A DNA stretch of 32,065 nt from an uncultured Brachyspira sp. (GCF_934747485.1 NZ_CAKVGN010000030.1:1-32065); one strand, 5' to 3'; shown: positions 8,332 to 18,091, counted from the stretch's first letter. The notes: a model not told the origin generated them from the letters alone. Numbers and translations are program-made.

Positions 8332-8664
8332 ATGAGTTTAAATATAGAAGATAAAGGTAAAGCAAAAATTGTTATGTTAGAAGGTAAATTAGATGTTAAT
8401 TTATCTGTATCTTTAGAAAGTGAATTAGATGCATTAATAGATTCTGGAAGCAATAATTTAATTTTAGAGATTTCTAAAGTTGAATATTTAAGTTCAAGCG
8501 GAATTAGAGTATTTATTAATATGATGAGAAAAGTAAAAGATAAAAATGGAAGACTCGTTTTAGCTTCTGTACCTGCTTCAATAAAGAAAATATTAAAAAC
8601 TGTAGATTTAGAAGATTTATTTGAAGTATTTGATACTGTTGATGAGGCTTTAGCTACTTTCTAA
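8332..8664 (+). CDS. STAS-domain anti-sigma factor antagonist
   Basis: A 110-residue single-domain STAS protein of the SpoIIAA/RsbV type. Such proteins bind an anti-sigma kinase or another partner and are switched off when a conserved Ser is phosphorylated. The expected site is in VEYLSSSGIRVF (about residues 46-57), the motif that surrounds the phosphorylated Ser in SpoIIAA. Length is typical. A strong promoter and AAGGAG ribosome binding site precede the ATG. No anti-sigma kinase or PP2C phosphatase gene lies nearby, so its partner must be encoded elsewhere; it is an orphan in this window. A role in controlling a sigma factor or another signalling output is an inference. Confidence 0.9.
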   Translation: MSLNIEDKGKAKIVMLEGKLDVNLSVSLESELDALIDSGSNNLILEISKVEYLSSSGIRVFINMMRKVKDKNGRLVLASVPASIKKILKTVDLEDLFEVFDTVDEALATF

Positions 8665-8686
8665 AATATTTTTAATATTTTATTTT
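8662..8686 (+). terminator. Weak AT-only terminator-like hairpin after the STAS gene
   Basis: TAAAATATT at 8662-8670 pairs with AATATTTTA at 8674-8682 around a 3-base loop, followed by TTTT. The stem has no GC pair and overlaps the stop codon, so termination would be inefficient at best. Confidence 0.35.
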
Positions 8687-8736
8687 AAGATATAGTAATT
8701 TATAATTATTTTAAGATTACTTATATAAAAAGGTTT

Positions 8737-11700
8737 ATGAAATTAAGGCTATTATTATTACCATTATTTATTCTACTATCTTGTGCATCCAGTCAAAAGA
8801 GTGCAGATTCTATTTTTAATAGCAGACCTTTCTTAAGAGAGTATAAAAGATATTCCCTAACTTCAGGAGAAGGTAATCCTGTATTAGATTCTGTTATAGA
8901 TAGGGAAGGAACTTGGGTATATTATTCGAGAGAAAATGCAGGCAACACTGATATATTTGCTGTAGATTCTTATACGCTTGAAACTTTTAGACTCACAAGA
9001 AGTCCCGGTATAGATTCCTCTGTTTCTGTGGACAGTAAATCAAAATATTTGGTATTCTCTTCTACAAGAGACGATGCTTTCTCTGATATTTATTTATACA
9101 AATTAGTTAATCTTGGTATTAGAACCTCAAAAAATAATTTGGAGAACTTAGAGCAAAGTATTGTAAGAATAACCGATTATAAAGGCTATGATACAGACCC
9201 GGAAATCTCTCATAATGCCGATATGATAGCTTTTGTTTCAGACAGAGAAGATAATATTAAAAAACTCTTCACGGTTAAGCCAAATGGTAAAGAGATAATT
9301 AAAAGAGCAGATATAGAAGCCTCTTCTCCTACATTCTCTTTTAATGATAGACATATTGCTTTTATTACTTCTAAAATAGGAGAGCCTTATTCACAATTAG
9401 CAGTAATAGACTTGCAAGCTAACTCCTACATCACAAATGATATTCAAACCAATTTGATGATTCTAACCGATACAAAAACCTTTAAGTTTAATCCGTCATT
9501 TTACAACAACGACACTATAATTTATTTTGAAATAGCAAATGACAGCGATAGAGATGGTAATTTAACATATAATGATAAAAGAAGATTAATGTCTTATTCT
9601 TTGTCTACAGGACAATATTATGTATTAGAAGAAAATACAAGTTTAAGCACATTCAATGTAGCATATGAATCTGCTTTGGTTGGAAGCTATGTATTAAGCA
9701 CTTCAGGCACTAGTATAGTAACTATGGGTTCTACTAAAGAATATTTTATTAAAGATGCTAATGCTAATGATATGTATAATACCTTTGTTGCTTTGCCGTA
9801 TAATAGAAAAGTTGAGGTAATAGAGAAGTTTTCAGAGTATTTCCCTTCAGATGAAGATAGGGGCAATGTATCAAAGGCTTATTTCGATGTAATGTATCAG
9901 GCTTATACTAATAAAAACAGAGATATTTATAATACTTCAAAAAATGTTCTAACAACGGAATATACCAACACTTTTTACGGGTTTTTGGCTTTAAAGATAG
10001 ATGAAAATTTTGACACTAATGATAATTGGCTTAGTGCTTCATATTATACCACAAATGAATCAATTATCACAAGCAATGAAAATATAGTAAATGCATTATC
10101 TTGGGCGGGATACATATCTGCTAATGAAAAATATAACAGAAACAACACAAATGCTTCAACATTAGAAATTTTAAATAGTATAATAGACTATGACAGCAGC
10201 AAAGATTTATATGTATTAATATCAAAACTCTATTCTCATTCACTTGAAGATAATAATTATAAATATCCTGCAGATGAAGATTTGTATAATAAGCCGTATA
10301 GAAGAAAGGATTTAATATTTGCAGACAGACTTGAAATAGCAAAAGATTTTATAAAAGATTCAAAGATTCCTTATCAAACAATAATAGATAATGCTCACCC
10401 CTATGCTCCATTATCTGTAGCAAGCAGACTTACATATTTAGACGGACTTATACTTGCCAAAAATTATGATGCGGCAACTAATTTATTTCAGCCGTATATG
10501 GAATCAAAAAACGATATAATGCTTGCTTTGGGTTATTATGCTAATGCCAAAATATTATTAGACAAAAAAGATGATGCTGCTTATCAGCTTTTAGTGAATG
10601 CTGTAAAAAGCGGAGGCAAAAACTTTGAGCCTACTTATGAAGCTAAAGAATCAAAGAGAATACTTGCCAATTATTATAGAACTTTAGCAGATAATGCTTA
10701 TAATGAAGAGAGATACAATATTGCTTATGACAATTATCAAGAGGTTTTAGTTTATAACCCTAATGATGCCAATGCTTCTTCAAGAATTATTGAAAGCGGA
10801 CTTAGAGCATACAGCACTATAGAATCACTTGAAAAAACTATAGCAGAGAGGGAGAGAAATCTTTTATCTACAAGATATTCAGAGCATGCAGCACATGCAG
10901 AGCTTGCTAATGCTTATTATTATTTGGCTAATAGATATTACGGCATAGCTATGTCTAAACAATATGACAGCGAAAGATATGTGCTTAGCGAGAAAAAAAG
11001 AGAAGACGGATTTTATTTGTATTTGAATAAGTCTTTTGATACTATAGTAGATAAAGCAGTCTCTTATATGGATTTTGCTATATTTCTTTATCCTGATGAA
11101 GAGAATTATTATATAAAAAAGGCTGAAATGCTTACATTTGCAGAAGCTTTAAAGATGCAGGTGATTCAAAGCGATAAAACATATAAAAGTATAATGGAAT
11201 TAGTGCCAAGCTATAAAGACAATAATGTAAATAATGATAAATATATAGGATACAATCAATTAACTCTTCAAACACCAAATTTAGAAAGTGAAATAATTGA
11301 TGCTCTTATAATGGCTAAAAGCAAGATAAAAACTAAGCCTAATATTGTTTCTATAATGCTTGCAAACTCTTACTTAATAAACGGAAGATACTCCGATGCG
11401 GCTAATGAATATAAAGAAGCTGAAGTTTTATTAAACAGTGTTGGAAGCGACAAGAGCAAGGCTTGGTATCATTTCTTTTACGGATATTCTTTGTGGATGA
11501 ACAATGATATTAACGGAGCTTATAGAGAATATAATAAGGCAAGAGAGATTTTTGAAAGACTCGGAGATAGTGAGGCTGTATACAAAATAGTGGGATATAC
11601 TTCGGTTGCAGCCATTGAGCAGAAAGACTACACTAAGGCAATAGAGTCATTATTAGAGAGAAACACTATTATTACAAACAATGTAGAGCAAAATGAACTT

Positions 11701-14700
11701 AATGAACTTCTTATTGCTGCTTGCTACTTAAAGCTTGAAGATTATAACAATGCCTTAAAATACTGCGATAATGTGAAGGCTAAAATAGACAGTTTGGATT
11801 CTTCTTCATATAATCCTAACTATGTGAGCATTACTTTATATGGTGCTAATATCAATGTTGTAAACTTAGGGCTTGCTTCTTTTGGAGGATATATACCGGG
11901 TGAGCCTCTTAATGTTGATAAACAGCAAATGCTTTATTCTATATATCAAGAGCTTTATGAGAAGATGGGAAGATATTCAGAATCAAGAGAGGCTTTATCT
12001 TCATATAGAAATTATATTATTAAAGATAAGCCTAAAAAATCTATACAGCCTTTAATGCTTGCTACATACTACAACAATGAAGGTTATTTATATTATAGGC
12101 AGGGTTCTGTTTCTAATTCTATTATGTCTTTTAGAAAGTCTATAGAAGAATATAGAAAAACTCTAAACTCTAATGCTATAAATAATAACCCTAGTTTAAT
12201 ATATGAAAATGCTCAAAATGATGCTAAAAACTATTTGAGTTTATCATCACTTTATTTAAGATATTTATCGCAAAATGATTTAACTGCTATAAGAAGAGAA
12301 TTTTTTATGGAGCTTTTTGACACTACAAAAACTCTTCAGGTGCTTTCTACAAATAATGCTGTAAGCTCTAAAGACAGATTATTATTATATTCACATATAG
12401 CAGCTTTTCAATATATAATGGCTTTGAAGCTTACTGCTGAGGCTAATGATTTAATGCTTAACAGAAAGAAAAATAATGATCCTTTGGATATGAGCATGCA
12501 TGATGTTAATGTTCAAAGACTTTATATGCTTAAAAATGCTATAGACAGATATAAATATATTCTTTCATCAAACTCAAACTTCCCTGTGGACTTAAAAACT
12601 GAAATAATTATTCGATACAATTTGGCTAAGGCCTATGAGCTTGCGGGCAATATTGAAGAGGCGGCGAGGGAATATATATCTGCTTTTTCTAAGGCTAAGG
12701 TTAATGCTTTTGCAGTTGAGGAGATTGCTATACTTACTACTTTAATAGATTTTAGTGAGAAGTATAGAGATATTTATCCTGACAGTCTTGATGAGCCTGT
12801 AATGTATGTGTTTAGGATATTGCAGAGATTAAGAGAAAGCGTGTTTATGATTACATTTGCAGAAGAAAATAATCTTATACTGCAAGATGCAAGGTATAAA
12901 GTTATAGAGTTTTTGGAAGGCAATTATCCTGATGCGAGCATTAATATACTTGCTATGTTTGATGCAATAGATATGCGTAAGGATTTTTTAGATAAAAGGC
13001 TTTATACACTCGGAGAGAATAATTATTATCTTAGAGATTATTATAAACTATATGAAAAAGCTCTCTATGCCTATCAAAAATATTTGTCTGCAGTAACTGC
13101 TAATTATGACAAAAAACAAGAAGCTTCATCTCTAAAAGAAATTACAGAGTATGAAAAAGAGGCTATTAAAACTTTTGAAAATACTCCTATAAAACATATA
13201 GTAATTTGCGATGTGAAGGCTAGTGATATAGATAAATCAATGCGTAGTGATGAAACTCTTATATGGGATACTTATTTTGGTTACAGATTTGTGAGGGAGA
13301 ATAAAAAGACTTATTTCTATTATCAAACTAATGACTTAATAAAGACAAAAAATTATGTTACCCATATTGGTGAGAGTCCTATTGTTATAAGCAGTAATGA
13401 TGCATTTGTACGCGAGCTTTATGATTCTACTGAATATATGCTTCCTGCGAAGGTTGCTTATGTTGATAACAGATTAATTTCTTTTTATAGAGTTAATAGA
13501 AACGACAGAAAAAATATAGATATGACAGCATCATCATCTTCTGCAAGCAATGCTCTTCTTACAAATAATGTTAATGCCAACTATTTTTCAAATAATGTAA
13601 GAGTGATGCAAGTTAATTATGTAGAAAATAATAATAATGAAATTAATAATGAAGAAAGCACTAATCTATATACTAATAACACCACCCGCTCCACAAACAG
13701 AGTAAGAAAGTTTAGATTTATACCTTTTGAGGATTTATTAACTAACTCTTATGTGCCTTTGGTTGTGGATATCACAGACACTAAAGCTTCTGATATATCA
13801 AACCTAATGAAAAAGAATTTCTATATACTTTATGCAGACAAGAAAACTTTTGATGAAAATAAAGAAGTATTAAAAAAAGTTAATAACATAGCATTAGTTG
13901 TAGGCAATTCTAACACATATTCAAGAATGATGTTTTATACTAATTATTTTCAAAGACTTGTAACTAATTCTTTGGAAGATAGTATGAAAGGCTATGACAA
14001 CAATTTATTTACAATATACGGAAAGCCTGACAACAGTATGACTACGCTTTCAAATGAAACTTATAATTTCAAAAGCCGTTTACTCGCATCATACAAAAAA
14101 ACGCCTTCTGTTAGTATGATTTCTAATATTATAAGCTATTCTCAAACCCCTAACGAGGTTATGGACAATTATGCTTATTTTATAGAAGATAGATATAATG
14201 TAAAAGATACCAACACTGCATACAATCTCTCTGAAGACGGATATAAATATTTTGCTTCCTCCTACAGCAATATAAGCGATTCTAATGCCTACTATTTTAT
14301 GAAGGCAATGCTTCCTGTTTATAGAAGACTCGGAGATGAGGGTGCTGTTAAGGGTGCTAGAAGGGCTTTGCATTTTATGTATCTATATACAAATGAAAAT
14401 TATCATTTAATAGATGAATATTTTACTCCACGCACATTGTCAAGATTCTTAAAGTCAGGAGAGACTGTAGAAAATAATGTGAGATACGTAAATTATATAG
14501 CACAGAGAACTATAGGCACAAACAGAAATAAAATATTAGAGATAGCAGTGCTTTATGATTTAATATATGCTAAAACTCCTTTAGATAAAGTAACAAACTT
14601 ACTTACTCTAATGACAAATACAAACGAAATACTCACGGTTGCAAATACAATATTAGATAATAAAACTACAAATGAAGCTAATATATTCTTAACTATGGAT

Positions 14701-15678
14701 TATATTTACGGCAATCAGTATATATTTGAACCTAATACTATTTCATCATTTGCTAATTTGTTTTATTCTCTTTATAAAGATAAGCCAAGTTATATATACG
14801 GACTTCTAAACAAAATAAGAGTGCCTGAGAGCGATTTTAGAAAGAATATTTATAATGCATATAACATATTCAGCAATGAAAACACTAATACTATGTTTAT
14901 ATTCTATTCTTATGAAGATGATAAATATACTTCTTACAGCTATGTTGTTGGTGATAGTGAAGTAAAAAAATCTTCTCTTGTATCTATTGATAAATTAAGA
15001 AATAATTTAATTAGCTTTACAAATGCCCCTGATGCCAATGAAAGAACAAAAGCATTAAAAACTATAGAGTCTCAAATGCTCTCTTCAGACATCTCTAAAA
15101 ATGCCTCAAGAGTGAACACTGTTTATATTACAGGCTCTTATCCTAATTTGTTTGCTATACCTTTTGCTTATTTTAATGCCTTCAAAAATGCTGATGTTAT
15201 TAAGATAAGAGAGCTTAAATATGTGCCTATGGACGTTGTTAATGTAGGCAGGGCTAATATTAAGTTAAACACTCAAACTAATTTTTACACATCATTAGAG
15301 AGTTTGGCTGTTGGTTATGCTAAGGGCAGCAGAAAAGTGCCTCTCACTCACTATATAGGAATAGACACTAATTATAATAAGCCTTATAATAAAGAAGATA
15401 TATTCTTATCTCCTGCAAGAAATGCTGATATATTTAGGTATTTAAACGACAGAAGCAACAATAAATTGATGTTTACATACAGCACAGATTTAGCCGGCGA
15501 TTATTATACAACTATGAAATATTTATATATGAACTTTAATAATGGCGTTATAGATTCTTATAGGTATATTAAAAATAATGCTGTAAGCCCTAATGTTATT
15601 AATGCTTCAGATATGAACACTCTATTTAAAGGAAGCTATACTTTATTTGACTACATACTTCCTGGCATACCAAAATAA
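8737..15678 (+). CDS. Giant lipoprotein: TolB-like propeller, TPR repeats, possible CHAT-like end
   Basis: A 2313-residue lipoprotein. A short signal peptide ends in the lipobox LLSC, with Cys16 as the lipidation site; Ala at +2 is compatible with the outer membrane. Residues about 40-330 hold TolB/PD40-like beta-propeller strands (VYYSRENAGNTDIF, LVFSSTRDDAFSDIY, IAFVSDREDNIKKLF). Residues about 550-1500 are helical with many TPR-like units (ADNAYNEERYNIAYDNYQEVL, YSLWMNNDINGAYREYNKA, AYELAGNIEEAAREYISA). Around 1600-1650 an Asn-rich linker follows. The last 190 residues contain VYITGSYPNLFAIPFAYF and a C-terminal helix-rich segment that recall a CHAT protease fold, but I cannot identify the His-Cys pair. 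It probably acts as a periplasm-facing scaffold. The ribosome binding site (AAAAAGG) is modest. Confidence 0.85.
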   Translation: MKLRLLLLPLFILLSCASSQKSADSIFNSRPFLREYKRYSLTSGEGNPVLDSVIDREGTWVYYSRENAGNTDIFAVDSYTLETFRLTRSPGIDSSVSVDSKSKYLVFSSTRDDAFSDIYLYKLVNLGIRTSKNNLENLEQSIVRITDYKGYDTDPEISHNADMIAFVSDREDNIKKLFTVKPNGKEIIKRADIEASSPTFSFNDRHIAFITSKIGEPYSQLAVIDLQANSYITNDIQTNLMILTDTKTFKFNPSFYNNDTIIYFEIANDSDRDGNLTYNDKRRLMSYSLSTGQYYVLEENTSLSTFNVAYESALVGSYVLSTSGTSIVTMGSTKEYFIKDANANDMYNTFVALPYNRKVEVIEKFSEYFPSDEDRGNVSKAYFDVMYQAYTNKNRDIYNTSKNVLTTEYTNTFYGFLALKIDENFDTNDNWLSASYYTTNESIITSNENIVNALSWAGYISANEKYNRNNTNASTLEILNSIIDYDSSKDLYVLISKLYSHSLEDNNYKYPADEDLYNKPYRRKDLIFADRLEIAKDFIKDSKIPYQTIIDNAHPYAPLSVASRLTYLDGLILAKNYDAATNLFQPYMESKNDIMLALGYYANAKILLDKKDDAAYQLLVNAVKSGGKNFEPTYEAKESKRILANYYRTLADNAYNEERYNIAYDNYQEVLVYNPNDANASSRIIESGLRAYSTIESLEKTIAERERNLLSTRYSEHAAHAELANAYYYLANRYYGIAMSKQYDSERYVLSEKKREDGFYLYLNKSFDTIVDKAVSYMDFAIFLYPDEENYYIKKAEMLTFAEALKMQVIQSDKTYKSIMELVPSYKDNNVNNDKYIGYNQLTLQTPNLESEIIDALIMAKSKIKTKPNIVSIMLANSYLINGRYSDAANEYKEAEVLLNSVGSDKSKAWYHFFYGYSLWMNNDINGAYREYNKAREIFERLGDSEAVYKIVGYTSVAAIEQKDYTKAIESLLERNTIITNNVEQNELNELLIAACYLKLEDYNNALKYCDNVKAKIDSLDSSSYNPNYVSITLYGANINVVNLGLASFGGYIPGEPLNVDKQQMLYSIYQELYEKMGRYSESREALSSYRNYIIKDKPKKSIQPLMLATYYNNEGYLYYRQGSVSNSIMSFRKSIEEYRKTLNSNAINNNPSLIYENAQNDAKNYLSLSSLYLRYLSQNDLTAIRREFFMELFDTTKTLQVLSTNNAVSSKDRLLLYSHIAAFQYIMALKLTAEANDLMLNRKKNNDPLDMSMHDVNVQRLYMLKNAIDRYKYILSSNSNFPVDLKTEIIIRYNLAKAYELAGNIEEAAREYISAFSKAKVNAFAVEEIAILTTLIDFSEKYRDIYPDSLDEPVMYVFRILQRLRESVFMITFAEENNLILQDARYKVIEFLEGNYPDASINILAMFDAIDMRKDFLDKRLYTLGENNYYLRDYYKLYEKALYAYQKYLSAVTANYDKKQEASSLKEITEYEKEAIKTFENTPIKHIVICDVKASDIDKSMRSDETLIWDTYFGYRFVRENKKTYFYYQTNDLIKTKNYVTHIGESPIVISSNDAFVRELYDSTEYMLPAKVAYVDNRLISFYRVNRNDRKNIDMTASSSSASNALLTNNVNANYFSNNVRVMQVNYVENNNNEINNEESTNLYTNNTTRSTNRVRKFRFIPFEDLLTNSYVPLVVDITDTKASDISNLMKKNFYILYADKKTFDENKEVLKKVNNIALVVGNSNTYSRMMFYTNYFQRLVTNSLEDSMKGYDNNLFTIYGKPDNSMTTLSNETYNFKSRLLASYKKTPSVSMISNIISYSQTPNEVMDNYAYFIEDRYNVKDTNTAYNLSEDGYKYFASSYSNISDSNAYYFMKAMLPVYRRLGDEGAVKGARRALHFMYLYTNENYHLIDEYFTPRTLSRFLKSGETVENNVRYVNYIAQRTIGTNRNKILEIAVLYDLIYAKTPLDKVTNLLTLMTNTNEILTVANTILDNKTTNEANIFLTMDYIYGNQYIFEPNTISSFANLFYSLYKDKPSYIYGLLNKIRVPESDFRKNIYNAYNIFSNENTNTMFIFYSYEDDKYTSYSYVVGDSEVKKSSLVSIDKLRNNLISFTNAPDANERTKALKTIESQMLSSDISKNASRVNTVYITGSYPNLFAIPFAYFNAFKNADVIKIRELKYVPMDVVNVGRANIKLNTQTNFYTSLESLAVGYAKGSRKVPLTHYIGIDTNYNKPYNKEDIFLSPARNADIFRYLNDRSNNKLMFTYSTDLAGDYYTTMKYLYMNFNNGVIDSYRYIKNNAVSPNVINASDMNTLFKGSYTLFDYILPGIPK

Positions 15679-15712
15679 AAAGCATATTTTTAAGTTAAAA
15701 ACATAATTACAC

Positions 15713-15740
15713 TTGCAAAAAATTATATTTGTTCTATACT
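15713..15740 (+). promoter_or_regulatory. sigma-70 promoter of the TrpR-family gene
   Basis: TTGCAA at 15713-15718 and TATACT at 15735-15740, 16 bases apart. Predicted start near 15747; ATG at 15800 is preceded by AGGAG. Confidence 0.55.
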
Positions 15741-15799
15741 TAACTATATACAAATATCATAAAAAGTATTATTATATTTAATAATATATAGGAGTATCA

Positions 15800-16096
15800 A
15801 TGGACTTATTAGCACATATTTTAGCAGCAGAAACTGACGAGAAGTTTATTAGAAGCCTGCTTTCAGAACTTTTTACCAAAGATGAGCAGGATATGATTCA
15901 GCAAAGGCTTAGGATAGTCACCTTGCTTAGGAGGAAGATGCCTCAATATGAAATAGCAAAAAGCTTAAATGCAAGCCTTTGTTCCATTACAAGAGGAGCT
16001 AAGGAGTTAAAAAAACAAGATAGTGCTTTGGCGGTTATAGTTGATAAATACCTAATGAATAATAAAGAGTTTCAAGCATCTCTAAACAAGTCATAA
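15800..16096 (+). CDS. TrpR/YerC-family transcriptional regulator
   Basis: A 98-residue all-helical DNA-binding protein of the Trp repressor superfamily. The family core is visible: LLSELFTKDEQDMIQQRLRIVTLLRRKMPQYEIAKSLNASLCSITRGAKELKK, where YEIAKSLNASLCSITRG is the helix-turn-helix and ITRG its conserved end. In E. coli TrpR the equivalent Arg residues bind tryptophan; both RLRIV and TRG Arg are kept, so an amino-acid or indole ligand is possible, but YerC-type relatives exist that do not sense tryptophan. There are no tryptophan biosynthesis genes in the window. Its last codons overlap the convergent hemW gene by 6 bases, so the two transcripts must overlap tail to tail. Confidence 0.8.
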   Translation: MDLLAHILAAETDEKFIRSLLSELFTKDEQDMIQQRLRIVTLLRRKMPQYEIAKSLNASLCSITRGAKELKKQDSALAVIVDKYLMNNKEFQASLNKS

Positions 16097-17218
16097 AAAT
16101 AATAAACTAATCTCATCTGCATAATTAAAATAATTTTTTTTTATAGATAAATATTCATCTGTTATAAGGAAATAAATTTTATTGTTTTTTATAATTGATG
16201 AATATTTGTCTTTAAAATCTTCTTTAAATAAAGTGTTATAATTATTTATATCTATGCCCTTTACAGTTCTCAATGAAAGAAATATAAACTCTTTTTTTTG
16301 TGTTTCTGTGTCTATATATTCTATTTCTCTATTAGGTTTTTTGTTTTGTTTGGTGTGTTCAATATAGTTTTTAATGTTTCTTATATTTTCGTATCTTTCG
16401 CTGTTGTAGTATCCTACAGCAGAAGCTCCTAATCCCAAATAATTTTTTAGTTTCCAGTAATTTGAGTTATGTATTGACTCATAATTATTAATAGCATAAT
16501 TTGATATTTCGTATCTTATAAAGCCCAAATCTTTTAATGTGTTTGAAGATATTTCATAATATTCCACACTTTCCTCTTCTTTTGGCAGATAATCTCTCCA
16601 TTTCTCTTCTAATGATTTTGTAAGCTCCAAATAATAAAGAGATATATGTTTTGTTTTGGGGAGTAATTCTAATGCTTTTAGAATGTCTTTTTTTGTTTGA
16701 AGCTTATCATTTAGAGGGAGGCCTGATATAAAGTCAAGGGATATATTTTCTATGCTAGAATTGTTTATTATTTTTAGGGCATTAATAATTTCTTCTAATT
16801 CTGTGTGCCTGTTGATTAGAGATAGAGATTTTTCATTGAATGTTTGAAGCCCTAATGATATTCTTATATTTTCTATACTTTCTAAAAAACTAATATATTC
16901 ACTGTTTATATCATTAATGTTTGACTCTATTGTTATTTCTTTTATTAGTTTTATGTCTTGATAATTTTTGAGAATATTTAATATGTTGTCTAGCAAATAT
17001 TTTAGTAAATTAGCGTTTAATACTGAAGGAGTGCCTCCTCCAAAGTATATTGTATTTATTTCTTCATTATAATCTTTTATTCTTAGTTTTAATTCTAATA
17101 TAAGTGCTTCTATGTAGTTTTTATATATTTCTATATTATTCATATTAACGACAGAATAAAAATTACAGTAACTACATTTGTATGTGCAAAAGGGTATATG
17201 TATATAAAGACCTGACAT
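16091..17218 (-). CDS. hemW: Radical SAM heme chaperone HemW
   Basis: A 375-residue HemW, a cytoplasmic radical SAM protein that binds and delivers heme; it is often misannotated as coproporphyrinogen dehydrogenase. The N-terminus YIHIPFCTYKCSYCNF gives C11-x3-C15-x2-C18 for the 4Fe-4S cluster. The residue two places after the third Cys is Phe, as in HemW, whereas true HemN has a fourth Cys there. FGGGTPS follows (SAM binding) and ISLGLQTFNEKSL is the next conserved motif. The C-terminal HemW domain with FLSLRTVKGID is complete. The start codon overlaps the stop codon of the upstream sigma factor gene by one base (TAATG), so translation is probably coupled. At its 3' end it overlaps the TrpR-family gene by 6 bases. 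Confidence 0.92.
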   Translation of the reverse strand: MSGLYIHIPFCTYKCSYCNFYSVVNMNNIEIYKNYIEALILELKLRIKDYNEEINTIYFGGGTPSVLNANLLKYLLDNILNILKNYQDIKLIKEITIESNINDINSEYISFLESIENIRISLGLQTFNEKSLSLINRHTELEEIINALKIINNSSIENISLDFISGLPLNDKLQTKKDILKALELLPKTKHISLYYLELTKSLEEKWRDYLPKEEESVEYYEISSNTLKDLGFIRYEISNYAINNYESIHNSNYWKLKNYLGLGASAVGYYNSERYENIRNIKNYIEHTKQNKKPNREIEYIDTETQKKEFIFLSLRTVKGIDINNYNTLFKEDFKDKYSSIIKNNKIYFLITDEYLSIKKNYFNYADEISLLFL

Positions 17219-18072
17219 TAGTTTAAGAAATCTTTAAGAGAGTTATATCTTTTGGAGTGCATTTTTTTAAGAGCCTTTTTTTCTATCTGTCTTATGCGTT
17301 CTTTGGTGAATGAATACTTCTCTCCAATTTCTTTTAAAGTTTTTTTCTCTTGGTCAAGACCGTATCTTGCATTGATTATCTCTTTTTCTATATCAGAAAG
17401 CTCTTCCATTGCTATTTTTAATTCTTCAGTAAGCTCTTTGTCAGATAAAATATCTTCTACAGTTTTGCTGTTTTTATCTTCAACCACATCAGCTAATCTG
17501 TCTTTAACGCCGTCCATATTAAAATCTTTTTCAAGCGACACATATTCATTATTCATCGCCATAATATTTCTAATTTCTTTAGGCTCTTTTTTTAATATGG
17601 AAGCCAAATCCTCAACATCGGGCATATGTCCAGTTTTGTAGTAGCATTGATGAACAGCCCTCTCCAAATCCACCAAATCCATAGCCTTGTTCAAAGGAAG
17701 TCTTATAAGTCTTGATTTTTCATTGATAGCCCTCAATATGCTTTGCCTAATCCAATAAACCGCATAAGAAATAAAATGATATCCCTTGTCAGGGTCAAAT
17801 CTGTCGGTTGCTATTATAAGTCCTAAATTGCCTTCCCCTATTAAATCTTCTAAAAGCAAACCGCTGTTTTTATACTGCTTGGCAATGCTTATTACAAACC
17901 TTAAATTGCTTCTTATAAGTTTAGCCCTCGCCTGAGAATCGCCTTTTTTTAATCTTTGAGTTAATTCAATTTCTTCTTCCCTTGTAAGAAGCTTCTCCCT
18001 CTTGGCATCTGCAAAATATAAAGATATATTATTATTTTCTTCTAAATTAGTCTTTGTTCTACTATTTGGCAT
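17218..18072 (-). CDS. RpoD/RpoS-type (group 2-like) RNA polymerase sigma factor
   Basis: A 284-residue sigma-70 family factor without region 1.1 or the long non-conserved insert of primary sigma factors. Region 1.2 (ISLYFADAKREKLLTREEEIEL), region 2 (DLIGEGNLGLIIATDRFDPDKGYHFISYAVYWIRQSILRAI), region 3 and region 4.2 (TLKEIGEKYSFTKERIRQIE) are all present. In region 2.4 the Gln that reads the -10 box is kept, while the Thr used by E. coli RpoD is Leu; RpoS also deviates there. The size and missing region 1.1 suggest an alternative, stationary-phase or stress-type factor rather than the housekeeping one. It lies 19 bases after the receiver-LpxC gene and overlaps hemW by one base. An AGGA lies 14 bases before the ATG, a rather long spacing. 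Confidence 0.88.
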   Translation of the reverse strand: MPNSRTKTNLEENNNISLYFADAKREKLLTREEEIELTQRLKKGDSQARAKLIRSNLRFVISIAKQYKNSGLLLEDLIGEGNLGLIIATDRFDPDKGYHFISYAVYWIRQSILRAINEKSRLIRLPLNKAMDLVDLERAVHQCYYKTGHMPDVEDLASILKKEPKEIRNIMAMNNEYVSLEKDFNMDGVKDRLADVVEDKNSKTVEDILSDKELTEELKIAMEELSDIEKEIINARYGLDQEKKTLKEIGEKYSFTKERIRQIEKKALKKMHSKRYNSLKDFLN

Positions 18073-18091
18073 CTAATTTTATGCTATCCTT

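Noticed and set aside
8199..8453. Minus-strand frame of 84 codons
   Set aside because: It overlaps the STAS gene antisense and its promoter; no ribosome binding site or family resemblance.
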